Assembly: GCF_900172225.1 (NCBI RefSeq)
Contig: NZ_FWFO01000003.1
Span: 248,001 to 312,000 of the forward strand
Direction of reading: 5' to 3'
Source: Falsiruegeria litorea R37
Lineage (GTDB): Bacteria > Pseudomonadota > Alphaproteobacteria > Rhodobacterales > Rhodobacteraceae
DNA: 64,000 nucleotides
The notes beneath the pieces were generated by a model. It saw nothing but the letters and a program-made list of their open reading frames with translations. It had not been told where the DNA came from and searched no databases. Shown here in pieces: positions 33,964 to 43,108 of this stretch; within the stretch, counting starts at the first letter, position 1; every line of letters begins with the position of its first letter. A program made the translations under genes and the position numbers.

Positions 33964-36453
33964 GTGAAACCTCAGAGCATCAGCGGTTGGCGCCTTGCAG
34001 TCATCGCCGCGCTTCTGATGATCAGCGGCGTTTTTGTTGTCGTGCTCGGTCGGGCTGTGGTCTCTGACCTCGATGCGCTGTCCACCGCTCAAAACGACGA
34101 TATCAGCTGGAATATCTCTCAGTTAGAGGTTGAGCTGCTGAAATTGCAGAACGTTACGCTTGAGGTGATGCAGGATCCGGACACCGATTTGGCCAGTTTC
34201 CGAAAGCGATATGACATCTTTTACAGTCGGTTATCGAACCTGTCGCAAGGCAGGCTGTTTCACTCACTCAGAGAGAGACAAGACGTTCAAGCTGCCTTGC
34301 GTGCAGCCAACAGCTTTCTTGAAATGAACACCCCTGTGGTCGACGGGCCCGATAATGCTTTGCGCTTTGCTCTGGCTGACATTCGCAGCGACATGATCGA
34401 ACTTAGCCCGCTCATCCGCAATTTGGCTTTGGGTGGGGTCGAACATTATGCCCAAAACGAAGCCATGCGCCGAGACAAGCTTTCACAAACACTGATCCGG
34501 CTGGCCGCTGCAATTTTGGTCCTTATTCTTGCTTTGGCCGTTACAGCGTTTGTCCTGCTCAAGCTCTTTCGGACGGGTGAGCGGTATTCTCATGAGAACG
34601 CAGTGATGCGGTCGCGCTTCGAAGCTGCAGTGAACTCTTCCCTGGATGCTGTATTGGTGGTCAACACCAAGGGTCAAATTATCGAATTCAATGGTTCAGC
34701 CGAAAGTGTGTTCGGCTATTCCCGCAAAGAGGCGATCGGCGGCGATATGGCCGATTTGATTGTTCCAGAGCACATGCGCGACATGCATCGAAAAGGTATG
34801 CAGAGATTCTTGGCCACAAACGAACAGAAGGTCATTGGCGCAGGCCGCCTTCGGCTGGAAGGGCTGCGAAAATCCGGCGAGATCTTCCCCGTCGAACTTT
34901 CCATTTCGTTGGCAGAAACAGAAGGTGAGCGGGTTTTTGTCTCGTTCTTGCGCGACATTACACAAGAGTTGAAAGCCGAAGAAGATCTGCGCACGGCGCG
35001 TGACAAGGCCCAGGAAAGCGAAAAGGCGAAATCTGATCTGTTGACCGTCATGAGCCACGAGATGCGCACCCCGTTGAATGGCATCTTAGGGTCACTGTCC
35101 TTGATTGATCAGGACAACCTGACTGATCGGCAAAAGCGACATTTGAATTCCATCGCGGTCTCTGGTGATTTGCTGTTGTCTCATGTCAATGACGTTTTAC
35201 ATCTGTCCAGCCTGACGGCCGAGAACTCCTTGCCCGAACAAAGTTCGTTCAATCTGCAAGACGTCATCGATGACGTTGCCGACAGCCTTCGCGCCAATGC
35301 ACAGGCCCGCAACTGTGTTTTGCACGTCAATGCCCTGTCGGGTCTTCCACGCCTGGTTCGAGGGCACAAAACCTCGCTCCAGCAGTGTTTGGTCAATTTG
35401 GTGGGTAACGCTATCAAGTTCACGACCGACGGAACCGTGATAGTAGAGATCGAAAAATTGCCTGATGACCGGTATGAGATCCGTGTCTCGGACACAGGCG
35501 TGGGCATCGCGCCCCAAAATTTACCCAGGATTTTTGAAGAGTTCGTTACAATCGACACCGCATTTGCACGCGAGAACACTGGCACAGGGTTGGGTTTGGC
35601 GATCACAAAGCGGCTGGTCGAAGCGATGAGGGGCGAAATCGAAGTTGACAGTGTCCTGGGAGAGGGAAGCCTGTTCACCCTGCGCATTCCCCTGGAAGAC
35701 CTGGATACCGGGCACGATCCCGACACACCAAAGCTCTCGACCGCGATAACGTCTTTGCCACCGGGACTGCGAGCGCTCGTTGTTGACGACAACGAGATCA
35801 ACCGCATGATTCTGGTAGACATGCTGCAAGACATGCAGTTTGTCGTGATGCAGGCAGCTGACGGGTATGAGGCGATCGACCTGGTCGCGCAGCATCCATT
35901 TGACATCTTGTTGCTGGATATCAGCATGCCGGGCATCGATGGCACAGAAACGTTGGATCAGATCCGGTTACAAGACACCCAATGGAACCGTTGCCCGGCA
36001 ATTGCTGTGACCGCACATGCCGCCAAACAAGATCATGACACGATTATGCAGGCCGATTTTTCAGACCTTCTTGTAAAACCAGTCGATCCCCTTCACCTCA
36101 AAACCGCACTGAAAGGCATCTTGATTCAAGACGCTCCACAAGACGAATCTGGGGAAGAGAACAACGCCAGGTTAGATTTTATCGAAAGGTTCGGGCACAA
36201 GGTCTATATGCGCCATGCGCAAGACTTGGGAACCCAGGTTTCCGAGTTGGCTCAACACCTGGCCACAGCCAAGGAACCATCTGCTGAAATCCGGCAAACT
36301 GCCCACAAACTGGCAGGCACAGCGGCCGTATTGGGGAAAGTGGAATTGACCCGTCTTTTGCAAACCGTTGAAGGCACATCCCAGATTGAGTGGGCGGAGC
36401 GGAGAGAGCAAATCCTGCTGGACCTTGCGGATGCGGTGGATCAGAAAACTTGA
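33964..36453 (+). CDS. Hybrid histidine kinase with PAS, REC and HPt domains
   Basis: An 829-residue inner-membrane sensor. Transmembrane helices at ~10-32 and ~180-203 enclose a periplasmic helical sensor; a PAS domain spans ~215-335; HisKA contains His365 (MSHEMRTPLN); the ATPase has N-box GNAIKF, DTGVGIA and TGLGLAI; the receiver has DDN and phospho-acceptor Asp652 (LLDISMPG); the HPt has His781 (AHKLAGTAA). A full phosphorelay is thus encoded in one chain. GTG start, 24 bases after the SUOX-fold gene, so they form an operon. The HPt probably passes phosphate to the divergent LuxR regulator (inference from neighbourhood). Confidence 0.93.
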   Translation: MKPQSISGWRLAVIAALLMISGVFVVVLGRAVVSDLDALSTAQNDDISWNISQLEVELLKLQNVTLEVMQDPDTDLASFRKRYDIFYSRLSNLSQGRLFHSLRERQDVQAALRAANSFLEMNTPVVDGPDNALRFALADIRSDMIELSPLIRNLALGGVEHYAQNEAMRRDKLSQTLIRLAAAILVLILALAVTAFVLLKLFRTGERYSHENAVMRSRFEAAVNSSLDAVLVVNTKGQIIEFNGSAESVFGYSRKEAIGGDMADLIVPEHMRDMHRKGMQRFLATNEQKVIGAGRLRLEGLRKSGEIFPVELSISLAETEGERVFVSFLRDITQELKAEEDLRTARDKAQESEKAKSDLLTVMSHEMRTPLNGILGSLSLIDQDNLTDRQKRHLNSIAVSGDLLLSHVNDVLHLSSLTAENSLPEQSSFNLQDVIDDVADSLRANAQARNCVLHVNALSGLPRLVRGHKTSLQQCLVNLVGNAIKFTTDGTVIVEIEKLPDDRYEIRVSDTGVGIAPQNLPRIFEEFVTIDTAFARENTGTGLGLAITKRLVEAMRGEIEVDSVLGEGSLFTLRIPLEDLDTGHDPDTPKLSTAITSLPPGLRALVVDDNEINRMILVDMLQDMQFVVMQAADGYEAIDLVAQHPFDILLLDISMPGIDGTETLDQIRLQDTQWNRCPAIAVTAHAAKQDHDTIMQADFSDLLVKPVDPLHLKTALKGILIQDAPQDESGEENNARLDFIERFGHKVYMRHAQDLGTQVSELAQHLATAKEPSAEIRQTAHKLAGTAAVLGKVELTRLLQTVEGTSQIEWAERREQILLDLADAVDQKT

Positions 36454-36580
36454 ACTGGAAACGCTGCGAAAATCGGCGCTTGGTCGGCACCGCTCCAAAT
36501 CACCCACGTGGCTGATTGATGACGGAAAGAAGACCTGAACACCTTTCGGCGCTTCGCTTCTCCCACAATAAGCGATGCTC

Positions 36581-36607
36581 AAAATTAGCGGCGCCCCAAG
36601 GCGCCGC
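36581..36607 (-). terminator. Intrinsic terminator for the imelysin gene
   Basis: Perfect 8-base stem GCGGCGCC (36588-36595)/GGCGCCGC (36600-36607) with loop CCAA. On the minus strand it is followed by TAATTTT, about 24 bases beyond the imelysin stop. The rest of the 177-base gap shows nothing else. Confidence 0.75.
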
Positions 36608-36630
36608 CTATCCGTTCTGTTTAGATGTAT

Positions 36631-37893
36631 TTAGTGGAAAACCGCGTCTGGGTTGTCCAATGAGTCCGATCCTTCAAAGTCGATATTGTCGAGCTTGAGG
36701 GACGCAACGATACGCTGAATGCTGCGCGTCTGATCGACCAGACCATCAACCCCGCCCATGATCAGGGCCTCACCGGCCGCATTGCCACGTTCCAACATCT
36801 GGTCATAAGCAAAGCCACTTTCCGCTGCCGATTTGATCCGCCCCAAGGCCATCATCGTGGTGGCCAGTTTGGTGCGCATTTCAGCATCCAGATCCGCGTC
36901 TGCAGCAGCTACCAGATCAGCCAATGCAGCCCCTGAAACCAGCTCGCCGTTCACACGGACGTATTCACCCAGGTAAACGTTTTGCACACCCAAGCCATCG
37001 TAGTAATGGCTGTTGTGCGTGTTGTCCGAGAAGCAATCGTGCTCTTCTTCGGGGTCGTTCAGCATCAGACCAAGGCGCATCCGTTCACCCGCTTGTTCGC
37101 CATAAGACAGGCTGCCCATGCCTGTCACAATGGTCACGATACCTGCGTTTTCGTCTTCCAGAACTGCATCACGTGCCGCGCCGCCATCTGCCCACTGCGC
37201 GGCCATCCATTCCAGGTCGCTGACAAGCAGGTCGGTCGCCGCCTCAAGGTAGCCCCCACGGCGATCACAGTTACCGCCCGTGCAATCATCACCCTTGGCA
37301 TAATCGGTCCAGGACCGACCGCCCGCTCCAGCCCCATGGCCATTCAGATCCTGCCCCCACAGCAGAAACTCGATGGCGTGATATCCGGTCGCGACGTTCG
37401 CTTCGATTCCATCTGCCTCGTGCAAGGTTTCAGACAGCAATTCCGGCGTGATCTGGGCCGCATCCACCGTTTCACCCGAAAGGGTGAATGCCGGGTTCGC
37501 CACGATGTTCAGCGCTGCATACTCGTTTTCGTCCGATGGACCACCATAGCTGGCATCGACATAATCGATCAAACCCTCGTCCAGCGGCCAAGCATTCACC
37601 TTACCCTCCCACTCATCAACAATTGCATTGCCAAAGCGATAAACCTCGGTCTGCTGATAGGGCACACGGGCCGCCAACCATGCGTCTTTGGCGGCTTGCA
37701 AATTTTCGGCAGAGGGGTTGGTGATCAACTCATTCACTGCGGCCTGCAAACGCTGCGCGGTGAACAGGCTATCTTGATACTTGGCTTCGGCGATGTTGGC
37801 ATAATTGATCAATACGTCAGTCTTGTCCGCGGCCAGAGCGGCGGTGCCCATAGACAGGCCAAGCGCAGTCGCCGCGAAGAAAATGGATTTCAT
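36631..37893 (-). CDS. Imelysin (peptidase M75-like) periplasmic protein
   Basis: A 420-residue exported protein. The signal peptide (1-21) ends ALAAD. The imelysin signature GYHAIEFLLWG (GxHxxE) is present, as is the RWTDYAKGDDCTGGNCDRRG-type cysteine pair and an acidic C-terminal half. Imelysins are iron-regulated (IrpA-type) proteins thought to take part in metal or haem uptake; proteolysis is doubtful. The ATG at 37893 follows from the signal peptide. A palindrome-overlapped promoter lies about 85-100 bases upstream. No di-haem oxidoreductase or second imelysin is adjacent, unlike common versions of this locus. Confidence 0.9.
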   Translation of the reverse strand: MKSIFFAATALGLSMGTAALAADKTDVLINYANIAEAKYQDSLFTAQRLQAAVNELITNPSAENLQAAKDAWLAARVPYQQTEVYRFGNAIVDEWEGKVNAWPLDEGLIDYVDASYGGPSDENEYAALNIVANPAFTLSGETVDAAQITPELLSETLHEADGIEANVATGYHAIEFLLWGQDLNGHGAGAGGRSWTDYAKGDDCTGGNCDRRGGYLEAATDLLVSDLEWMAAQWADGGAARDAVLEDENAGIVTIVTGMGSLSYGEQAGERMRLGLMLNDPEEEHDCFSDNTHNSHYYDGLGVQNVYLGEYVRVNGELVSGAALADLVAAADADLDAEMRTKLATTMMALGRIKSAAESGFAYDQMLERGNAAGEALIMGGVDGLVDQTRSIQRIVASLKLDNIDFEGSDSLDNPDAVFH

Positions 37894-37963
37894 CGGTGTG
37901 TTTCCTTGTTTGAATTTTACCAGACGCCCTTCGCAAGGATTTTGGGGGCGAGGTGCCTGCATT

Positions 37964-37992
37964 TAACTGACAAAATCACTTATATAAGTCAA
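37964..37992 (-). promoter_or_regulatory. Candidate promoter with operator palindrome upstream of imelysin
   Basis: On the minus strand TTGACT (37992-37987) fits a -35 element, and the perfect palindrome ACTTATATAAGT (37978-37989) overlaps it and the spacer. A -10 is weak (AGTTAA around 37963-37969). A dyad in this position suggests repressor control, plausibly by iron; the regulator is not identifiable from this site alone. Confidence 0.4.
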
Positions 37993-38083
37993 TCCTGAGT
38001 TTTTTAATCGACTAATATGCAAACCCACACCTTCCGCCACGGCAGGATTTACAGACCACCTTTCTGTAGGGTTCCCTGTACCC

Positions 38084-38686
38084 ATGGGGAGAAGTCTGAT
38101 TGTTGTCGCTGGCATTCTTGTTGGCGGCTTTATCGGGGGCGTGAGCGCCCTGATCGGTGCCGGTTTGATATCGGGGCCGATCACGCGTGCGAAACCTGTC
38201 CAAATCGAAGGTTGGGAAAGCGATTGGACCATCGGGTCCGATGCATCGGACCCATACTTACGCGCTTGGGTCGCCCGTTACGGTCTTCTGGCGCTCCGAA
38301 AAACCGAAGCCGTATATTTCATTGCCGACACCGACAGCGACGGCAACCCTTTGGCTGACGCCTGCACCTATCGAGTGAGTGGAGGTGCAATGCCCGGTTT
38401 CTGGTGGTCCGTGACGCTTTACGACGCCGATGGATATCTGCCGTTGAATGAGGGCATGCACCTGTCATTTGATGCAACAGATGTTGAAGGGGCTGAAAAC
38501 TGGAGCTTTGACATTGCGGGGACCAAACCGTCCGACCCCGGCCAAAACTGGGTTTCGAGCAAACATGCAGGATTGTTTGACCTGACCCTGCGAATTTACG
38601 AACCAGAGCCGGTGTTTCTGGACGCCCCAACGTCCCATTTGGCACCGCCAAAGGTGCAAAGGCTGACCTGTAGGGGCGACGCATGA
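38084..38686 (+). CDS. DUF1214 domain protein
   Basis: A 200-residue protein with one N-terminal membrane helix (5-30) and the DUF1214 core (YLRAWVARYGLLALRKTEAVYF; GFWWSVTLYDADGYLP; LTLRIYEPEP). In many bacteria DUF1254 and DUF1214 are halves of one protein; here they are two genes in reverse order. It overlaps the DUF1254 gene by four bases (ATGA). The ribosome site is poor, so the start is less certain. Function unknown. Confidence 0.88.
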   Translation: MGRSLIVVAGILVGGFIGGVSALIGAGLISGPITRAKPVQIEGWESDWTIGSDASDPYLRAWVARYGLLALRKTEAVYFIADTDSDGNPLADACTYRVSGGAMPGFWWSVTLYDADGYLPLNEGMHLSFDATDVEGAENWSFDIAGTKPSDPGQNWVSSKHAGLFDLTLRIYEPEPVFLDAPTSHLAPPKVQRLTCRGDA

Positions 38687-39210
38687 TGTCGAAGAACCTG
38701 CTGTTTTTGACCACCACGCTCATCGCCGCAATCGCCGTGCATCTGTATGTCTTGTTCAACCTGCCCACATTCATCATGGACAAGGCCATTGCCCTGCTGC
38801 GCGGGGACGGCAGTACCTTCAATCAATGGCTACCGTCCGAACCGATCACGCCCGATAACCAGCCTGTCGTGCGCGCGTCCCCCGATCTGGCCTATACGAT
38901 ATGCCTGCTAGATCTTTCAGATGGCCCCCTCTTGGTGTCCGCGGCCACCTGGTCTGGCTACGGATCGTTGTCGATCTTTGACCACGACACACGAAATGTT
39001 CATGCATCTACGCTGCGAGGAGACGGGGCCATGCACGGTGTGATCGTCGCGACCAAGGATCAGTCGACACCTGCCAACTCAAACATGCCCGTTGTCCGCT
39101 TGAGCGACGAAACGGGCGTTGCTCTGATCCGCAGGTTGGCGCCTGACCCAAACAGTCGTGGCCAATCGGATGCACTTAATCCACTGGGGCGCTGTGGCCC
39201 GCTGACGTGA
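38683..39210 (+). CDS. DUF1254 domain protein
   Basis: A 175-residue protein with an N-terminal membrane helix (about 4-32) and a DUF1254-like domain (ITPDNQPVVRASPDLAYTICLLDLSDGPLLVS). It starts in the ATGA overlap of the DUF1214 gene and is followed after 19 bases by the alkylsulfatase, so all three are likely one transcript. Function unknown. Confidence 0.85.
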   Translation: MMSKNLLFLTTTLIAAIAVHLYVLFNLPTFIMDKAIALLRGDGSTFNQWLPSEPITPDNQPVVRASPDLAYTICLLDLSDGPLLVSAATWSGYGSLSIFDHDTRNVHASTLRGDGAMHGVIVATKDQSTPANSNMPVVRLSDETGVALIRRLAPDPNSRGQSDALNPLGRCGPLT

Positions 39211-39229
39211 TGATGAAAGGACCCTTTTC

Positions 39230-41017
39230 ATGCGAGCTTTTCTAGCAGGTGCAGCCACTGCCACAGCAACAATTGTGATATTGATCGGATTGGGGGGATA
39301 CATCTGGCTCACAAGCGATGAAAATCGGTCAAGCACTGCGTCTGAGACAACGTTTGCCACCGTCACCCGTACTGTCGCGCTTCCAGACGTGAAGGCGCAT
39401 ACAAAGCTTTTCGAGAAACGGATCGAAGAGCCCGTTCCAGGAGCCCACGTGGCCATTGGATATGGATTGGCAAATGTCATTGTCATTGACGCCCCCGATG
39501 GGTTGATCCTAGTCGATACCCTGGAATCGATCCGCGCAGCCCAAGGTCTTGTCCCCTGGCTGAACGAACTGCGCCAATCAACAGGCAAGCAGATCACAGA
39601 CGTGATCTATACTCACAACCACGCCGATCACGCCTTTGGCGCAGGCGTGCTGTTGGCAGATCAAGACAATAAGCCCCGCATTTGGGCCCAGGAACAGACG
39701 CAGGCCCGCGTGAACGAGGTGGTGGGCATCCTGTCACCGATAACCTTCAAGCGCGCCATGCGGATGTTTGGGACATATCTGCCGAACGAGAATTTCGAGA
39801 ACAACGGTATTGGCCCCCGCCTGCTCAGTACTCATTCCGACGGCTTCGACTTTGTTCCGCCCACGGACACAGTCGGGGATTATGCCGAAGTCACGATGGC
39901 GGGCGAAAAAGTGGTTCTGATCCACGCCCCGGGCGAAACGGATGATCAACTCGCTGTCTACCTGCCGGATCGGTCTCTGCTCTTGCCTGCAGACAACTAT
40001 TACCATGCGTTTCCCAACATCTATACTGTACGCGGCACGCCTTATCGTGACCCCCGAAAATGGGCGCAAAGCTTGGACATAATGTCGAAGTTGAACGCCG
40101 AGACGATGATCCCGCAGCACTCTCAACCCGTTCTGGGCGCAGCAGAGATCCACAAACGACTGACGGATTACCGTGATGCAATCCAATTTGTCTATGACGA
40201 GACGATCCGTATGATCAACGCCGGCCTAACCCCTGACGAAATCGCCGAACAGATCGAACTGCCGCCGCATCTGGCGAACGCGCCTTACCTGAAGGAACTG
40301 TATGGTCGGGTCGATTTCGCAGCGCGCGCAGTGTTTTCAGGTACGCTCGGGTGGTTCTCGGGTGATCCTGTCGATTTGCGTCCGCCGTCTCCAGATCAAC
40401 ACGCGCGACTGATGGCCGAACTCGCGGGTGGCAACGACGCGCTGTTGGCGGCAGGGCAGGCATCGCTTGCCAAAGGAGACGCGTCCTGGGCACTAATCTT
40501 GGGCACTCAGCTGCAGCGCCTTGGAGACGATAGAGCCGCTGAATTACGCGCCACAGCCCTACGCGAACTGGCGGCGCGTGAAACAGCGTCATCCGTGCGC
40601 AACTACTTTCTGACCAGCGCGGCCGAGGCAGACGGCTTCACGATGCCAGTTGCTTCGATTTCGGCGACACCTGACCGCATGTTAAACGGCATTCCCATTG
40701 ATCGCTTTCTTGGCATCCTGACGACCAATGTGGACGCCTCTGCGGTTCAGGACAAAAGCCTGTCGTACGGGTTCGAGTTCACTGATGCGCAAGATTACAC
40801 CATCCGCATCAATCGCGGCGTAGCCTATCTGGAGGACGGGCTGGCCGACGATAATGTGGGTCGCTTGACCACCACAACAGACGTGTTCCGGGCCATCGCC
40901 GTCCAACGCCGGAACCCAGCCAAAGTGCTTATCGCTGGCGACATGCAGGTCATTGGCAGTATCACGGGACTGACGACGTTTCTGGGCTATTTCAACCCGC
41001 CGCTACAAGAGAACTGA
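39230..41017 (+). CDS. Alkylsulfatase, metallo-beta-lactamase fold (SdsA1-like)
   Basis: A 595-residue type III sulfatase that hydrolyses primary alkyl sulfates (such as dodecyl sulfate) to alcohol and sulfate. The metallo-beta-lactamase motif THNHADH (His129, His131, Asp133, His134) binds two zinc ions; a helical dimerisation domain (~310-450) and a C-terminal SCP2-like lipid-binding domain (~475-595) follow. The N-terminus is a signal anchor (4-27), so it acts outside the cytoplasm. AAAGGA precedes the ATG. It is third in a transcript with DUF1214 and DUF1254. With the separate formylglycine sulfatase it indicates use of organic sulfates. Confidence 0.93.
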   Translation: MRAFLAGAATATATIVILIGLGGYIWLTSDENRSSTASETTFATVTRTVALPDVKAHTKLFEKRIEEPVPGAHVAIGYGLANVIVIDAPDGLILVDTLESIRAAQGLVPWLNELRQSTGKQITDVIYTHNHADHAFGAGVLLADQDNKPRIWAQEQTQARVNEVVGILSPITFKRAMRMFGTYLPNENFENNGIGPRLLSTHSDGFDFVPPTDTVGDYAEVTMAGEKVVLIHAPGETDDQLAVYLPDRSLLLPADNYYHAFPNIYTVRGTPYRDPRKWAQSLDIMSKLNAETMIPQHSQPVLGAAEIHKRLTDYRDAIQFVYDETIRMINAGLTPDEIAEQIELPPHLANAPYLKELYGRVDFAARAVFSGTLGWFSGDPVDLRPPSPDQHARLMAELAGGNDALLAAGQASLAKGDASWALILGTQLQRLGDDRAAELRATALRELAARETASSVRNYFLTSAAEADGFTMPVASISATPDRMLNGIPIDRFLGILTTNVDASAVQDKSLSYGFEFTDAQDYTIRINRGVAYLEDGLADDNVGRLTTTTDVFRAIAVQRRNPAKVLIAGDMQVIGSITGLTTFLGYFNPPLQEN

Positions 41018-41019
41018 GC

Positions 41020-41352
41020 CTACAGGTTGCTGTCGATCCAGCGCGACATCATCATCCGGTCGCGGAAACATTCGCGCGGAACTTCGCGCCGTTTCTTGCG
41101 GGCAATCCGCTCGGCAAATGCAACCTGCTTGGACGACGGGTAGTTGTCGAATCGCGACGGGGCACGACGCGGGCGGTGCGCCTCGATCCAGGCAGACATG
41201 GCGCGGCGATCTACACGCGCCTCGGGTGGCAAATCGACCGAGGATTTTTCAGCAATTGCAAGGGCATATTGCAGCTGTTTCTGCGTCACCGGCAGAATAT
41301 GATAGTCGTTGCTGGGGCTCTCCAGCGATGTGGCCTTAGGCAGGTGGGCCAT
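41020..41352 (-). CDS. Small protein with two tandem Lys-Gln/DRR-W repeats
   Basis: A 110-residue basic protein built from two copies of one helical unit: residues 22-60 (TQKQLQYALAIAEKS...DRRAMSAWIEAHR) and 72-110 (SSKQVAFAERIARKK...DRMMMSRWIDSNL), 50 residues apart. The same unit occurs at the C-terminus of some topoisomerase III-like proteins, which suggests nucleic-acid binding (inference). The ATG at 41352 is favoured over an in-frame upstream start, which would add a hydrophobic stretch. It ends 2 bases from the convergent alkylsulfatase gene. Confidence 0.8.
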   Translation of the reverse strand: MAHLPKATSLESPSNDYHILPVTQKQLQYALAIAEKSSVDLPPEARVDRRAMSAWIEAHRPRRAPSRFDNYPSSKQVAFAERIARKKRREVPRECFRDRMMMSRWIDSNL

Positions 41353-41536
41353 GATTATGATCCTCCGCTCCAGATGGAACAAATATAGAACATTCATGGA
41401 ACTTTTTCAAGGTTTGCGCCGTTCAAGGCGCCTTGAGCGCCGTTTCTGAAGCAGCCTGTCCCGTCGTCATGCGACCATAAGTCGGGCGTAACCGACCTGC
41501 GTTTTTCACGCTTACTCAGAATCAAGGAATCACGGC

Positions 41537-42991
41537 ATGAAATTTCAACCCACGGCCAGTCACTTCATCAATGGTGAGTACGTCGAGGATACCGCAGGCG
41601 AACAAATTGACGTGATCTATCCAGCCACAGGCGAAGTGATTGCCAAGCTGCATTCCGCCACGCCCGCAATCATTGATCAGGCGCTGAACGCCGCACAGGC
41701 CGCACAGGCCGAATGGGCGGCCATGTCGGGCACCGAACGCGGCCGCGTCCTGCGCCGGGCCGCCGACATAATGCGCGATCGCAACCGCGAGCTGTCGATC
41801 CTGGAAACCCACGACACCGGCAAGCCGTTGCAAGAAACCCTGGTGGCTGATGCAACCAGCGGCGCGGATGCGCTGGAGTATTTCGGTGGACTGGCCGCCT
41901 CGCTCACCGGCGAGCACATCCCGCTGGGTGGCGGTGATTTCGTCTACACCATCCGCGAGGCATTGGGCGTCTGCGTCGGAATCGGTGCCTGGAACTATCC
42001 CACGCAGATCGCCTGCTGGAAAGGTGCCCCGGCGCTGACCTGCGGCAATACGATGGTGTTCAAACCCTCGGAAACAACGCCCCTGTCGGCCCTAAAAGTC
42101 GCCGAGATCCTGATCGAGGCGGGCGCACCCAAAGGTGTCTACAACGTCGTCCAAGGCTACGGCAACGTCGGCGCCTCACTGATCACCGACGACCGCGTTG
42201 CCAAGGTTTCGCTGACCGGCTCGGTGCCCACCGGACGCAAAGTCTATGCCGCCGCTGCGGATGGCATGAAACACGTGACGATGGAACTGGGCGGCAAGTC
42301 CCCCATGATCGTGTTCGATGACGCCGACATGGAAAACGCCGTGTCAGGCGCGATCCTGGGCAACTTCTATTCCTCGGGCCAAGTCTGTTCGAACGGCACC
42401 CGCGTGTTCGTGCAAAAAGGCATCAAGGAAGCTTTCCTGAACCGCCTGTCCGAACGCCTTGCCACCGCCAAGATCGGCGATCCGCTGGACGAGGATGTGA
42501 ACTTTGGCCCAATGGTCAGCGAAAACCAGATGAACATCGCGCTTGGCTACATCGAAAAGGGCAAAGCCGAGGGCGCGCGCCTGGTCTTTGGCGGCGCGCG
42601 GATCGAAGGCGACGGTTTCTACATGCAGCCAACCGTTTTTGCCGATGTCACCGATGACATGACCATCGCGCGCGAAGAGATCTTTGGCCCGGTCATGTCC
42701 GTTCTGGATTTCGACACCGAAGATGAGGTCCTGGCCCGCGCAAACGACACCGAGTTCGGCCTGGCCGCTGGTGTGTTCACCAACGACCTGACCCGCGGGC
42801 ATCGGATCGTGGCCGGGTTTGAGGCAGGCACCTGCTATATCAACACCTACAACCTCGCTCCAGTCGAAGCACCCTTTGGCGGTTCCAAGATGTCAGGTGT
42901 CGGGCGTGAGAATTCAAAACTGGCAATCAACCACTTCAGCGAGATGAAGACCGTCTATGTCTCGATGAACGACGTCGAAGCGCCCTATTGA
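41537..42991 (+). CDS. betB: Betaine aldehyde dehydrogenase
   Basis: A 484-residue NAD(P)-dependent aldehyde dehydrogenase that oxidises betaine aldehyde to glycine betaine. It has the catalytic Glu in MELGGKSP and Cys in [10 protein letters not shown], the Rossmann GSVPTG loop and the betaine-specific [11 protein letters not shown] and [10 protein letters not shown] segments. The family resemblance to BetB is strong along its length. AAGGAA lies a few bases before the ATG. No betA, betC or betI lies beside it here; a choline-dehydrogenase-like GMC gene is 19 kb away. A palindromic hairpin follows the stop. Confidence 0.95.
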   Translation: MKFQPTASHFINGEYVEDTAGEQIDVIYPATGEVIAKLHSATPAIIDQALNAAQAAQAEWAAMSGTERGRVLRRAADIMRDRNRELSILETHDTGKPLQETLVADATSGADALEYFGGLAASLTGEHIPLGGGDFVYTIREALGVCVGIGAWNYPTQIACWKGAPALTCGNTMVFKPSETTPLSALKVAEILIEAGAPKGVYNVVQGYGNVGASLITDDRVAKVSLTGSVPTGRKVYAAAADGMKHVTMELGGKSPMIVFDDADMENAVSGAILGNFYSSGQVCSNGTRVFVQKGIKEAFLNRLSERLATAKIGDPLDEDVNFGPMVSENQMNIALGYIEKGKAEGARLVFGGARIEGDGFYMQPTVFADVTDDMTIAREEIFGPVMSVLDFDTEDEVLARANDTEFGLAAGVFTNDLTRGHRIVAGFEAGTCYINTYNLAPVEAPFGGSKMSGVGRENSKLAINHFSEMKTVYVSMNDVEAPY

Positions 42992-42997
42992 TCAAAA

Positions 42998-43021
42998 GGC
43001 CCGGCAAACCTCTGCCGGGCC
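42998..43021. terminator. Hairpin after betB
   Basis: GGCCCGGCA (42998-43006) and TGCCGGGCC (43013-43021) form a perfect 9-base stem with a 6-base loop, 7 bases after the betB stop. No T-run follows on the plus strand, so termination efficiency is unclear. Confidence 0.5.
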
Positions 43022-43108
43022 AATCCATCTCCACCGGCTGGGTATCGGGGCGCGCTGTGCTAGGTTTTGTGCAAGCCCATTTTTCAGCCCAACGCATTCG
43101 GAGGTCCC

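Noticed and set aside
36982-37998. 338-codon open frame opposite the imelysin gene
   Set aside because: Shadow frame; imelysin motifs and signal peptide on the other strand are clear.
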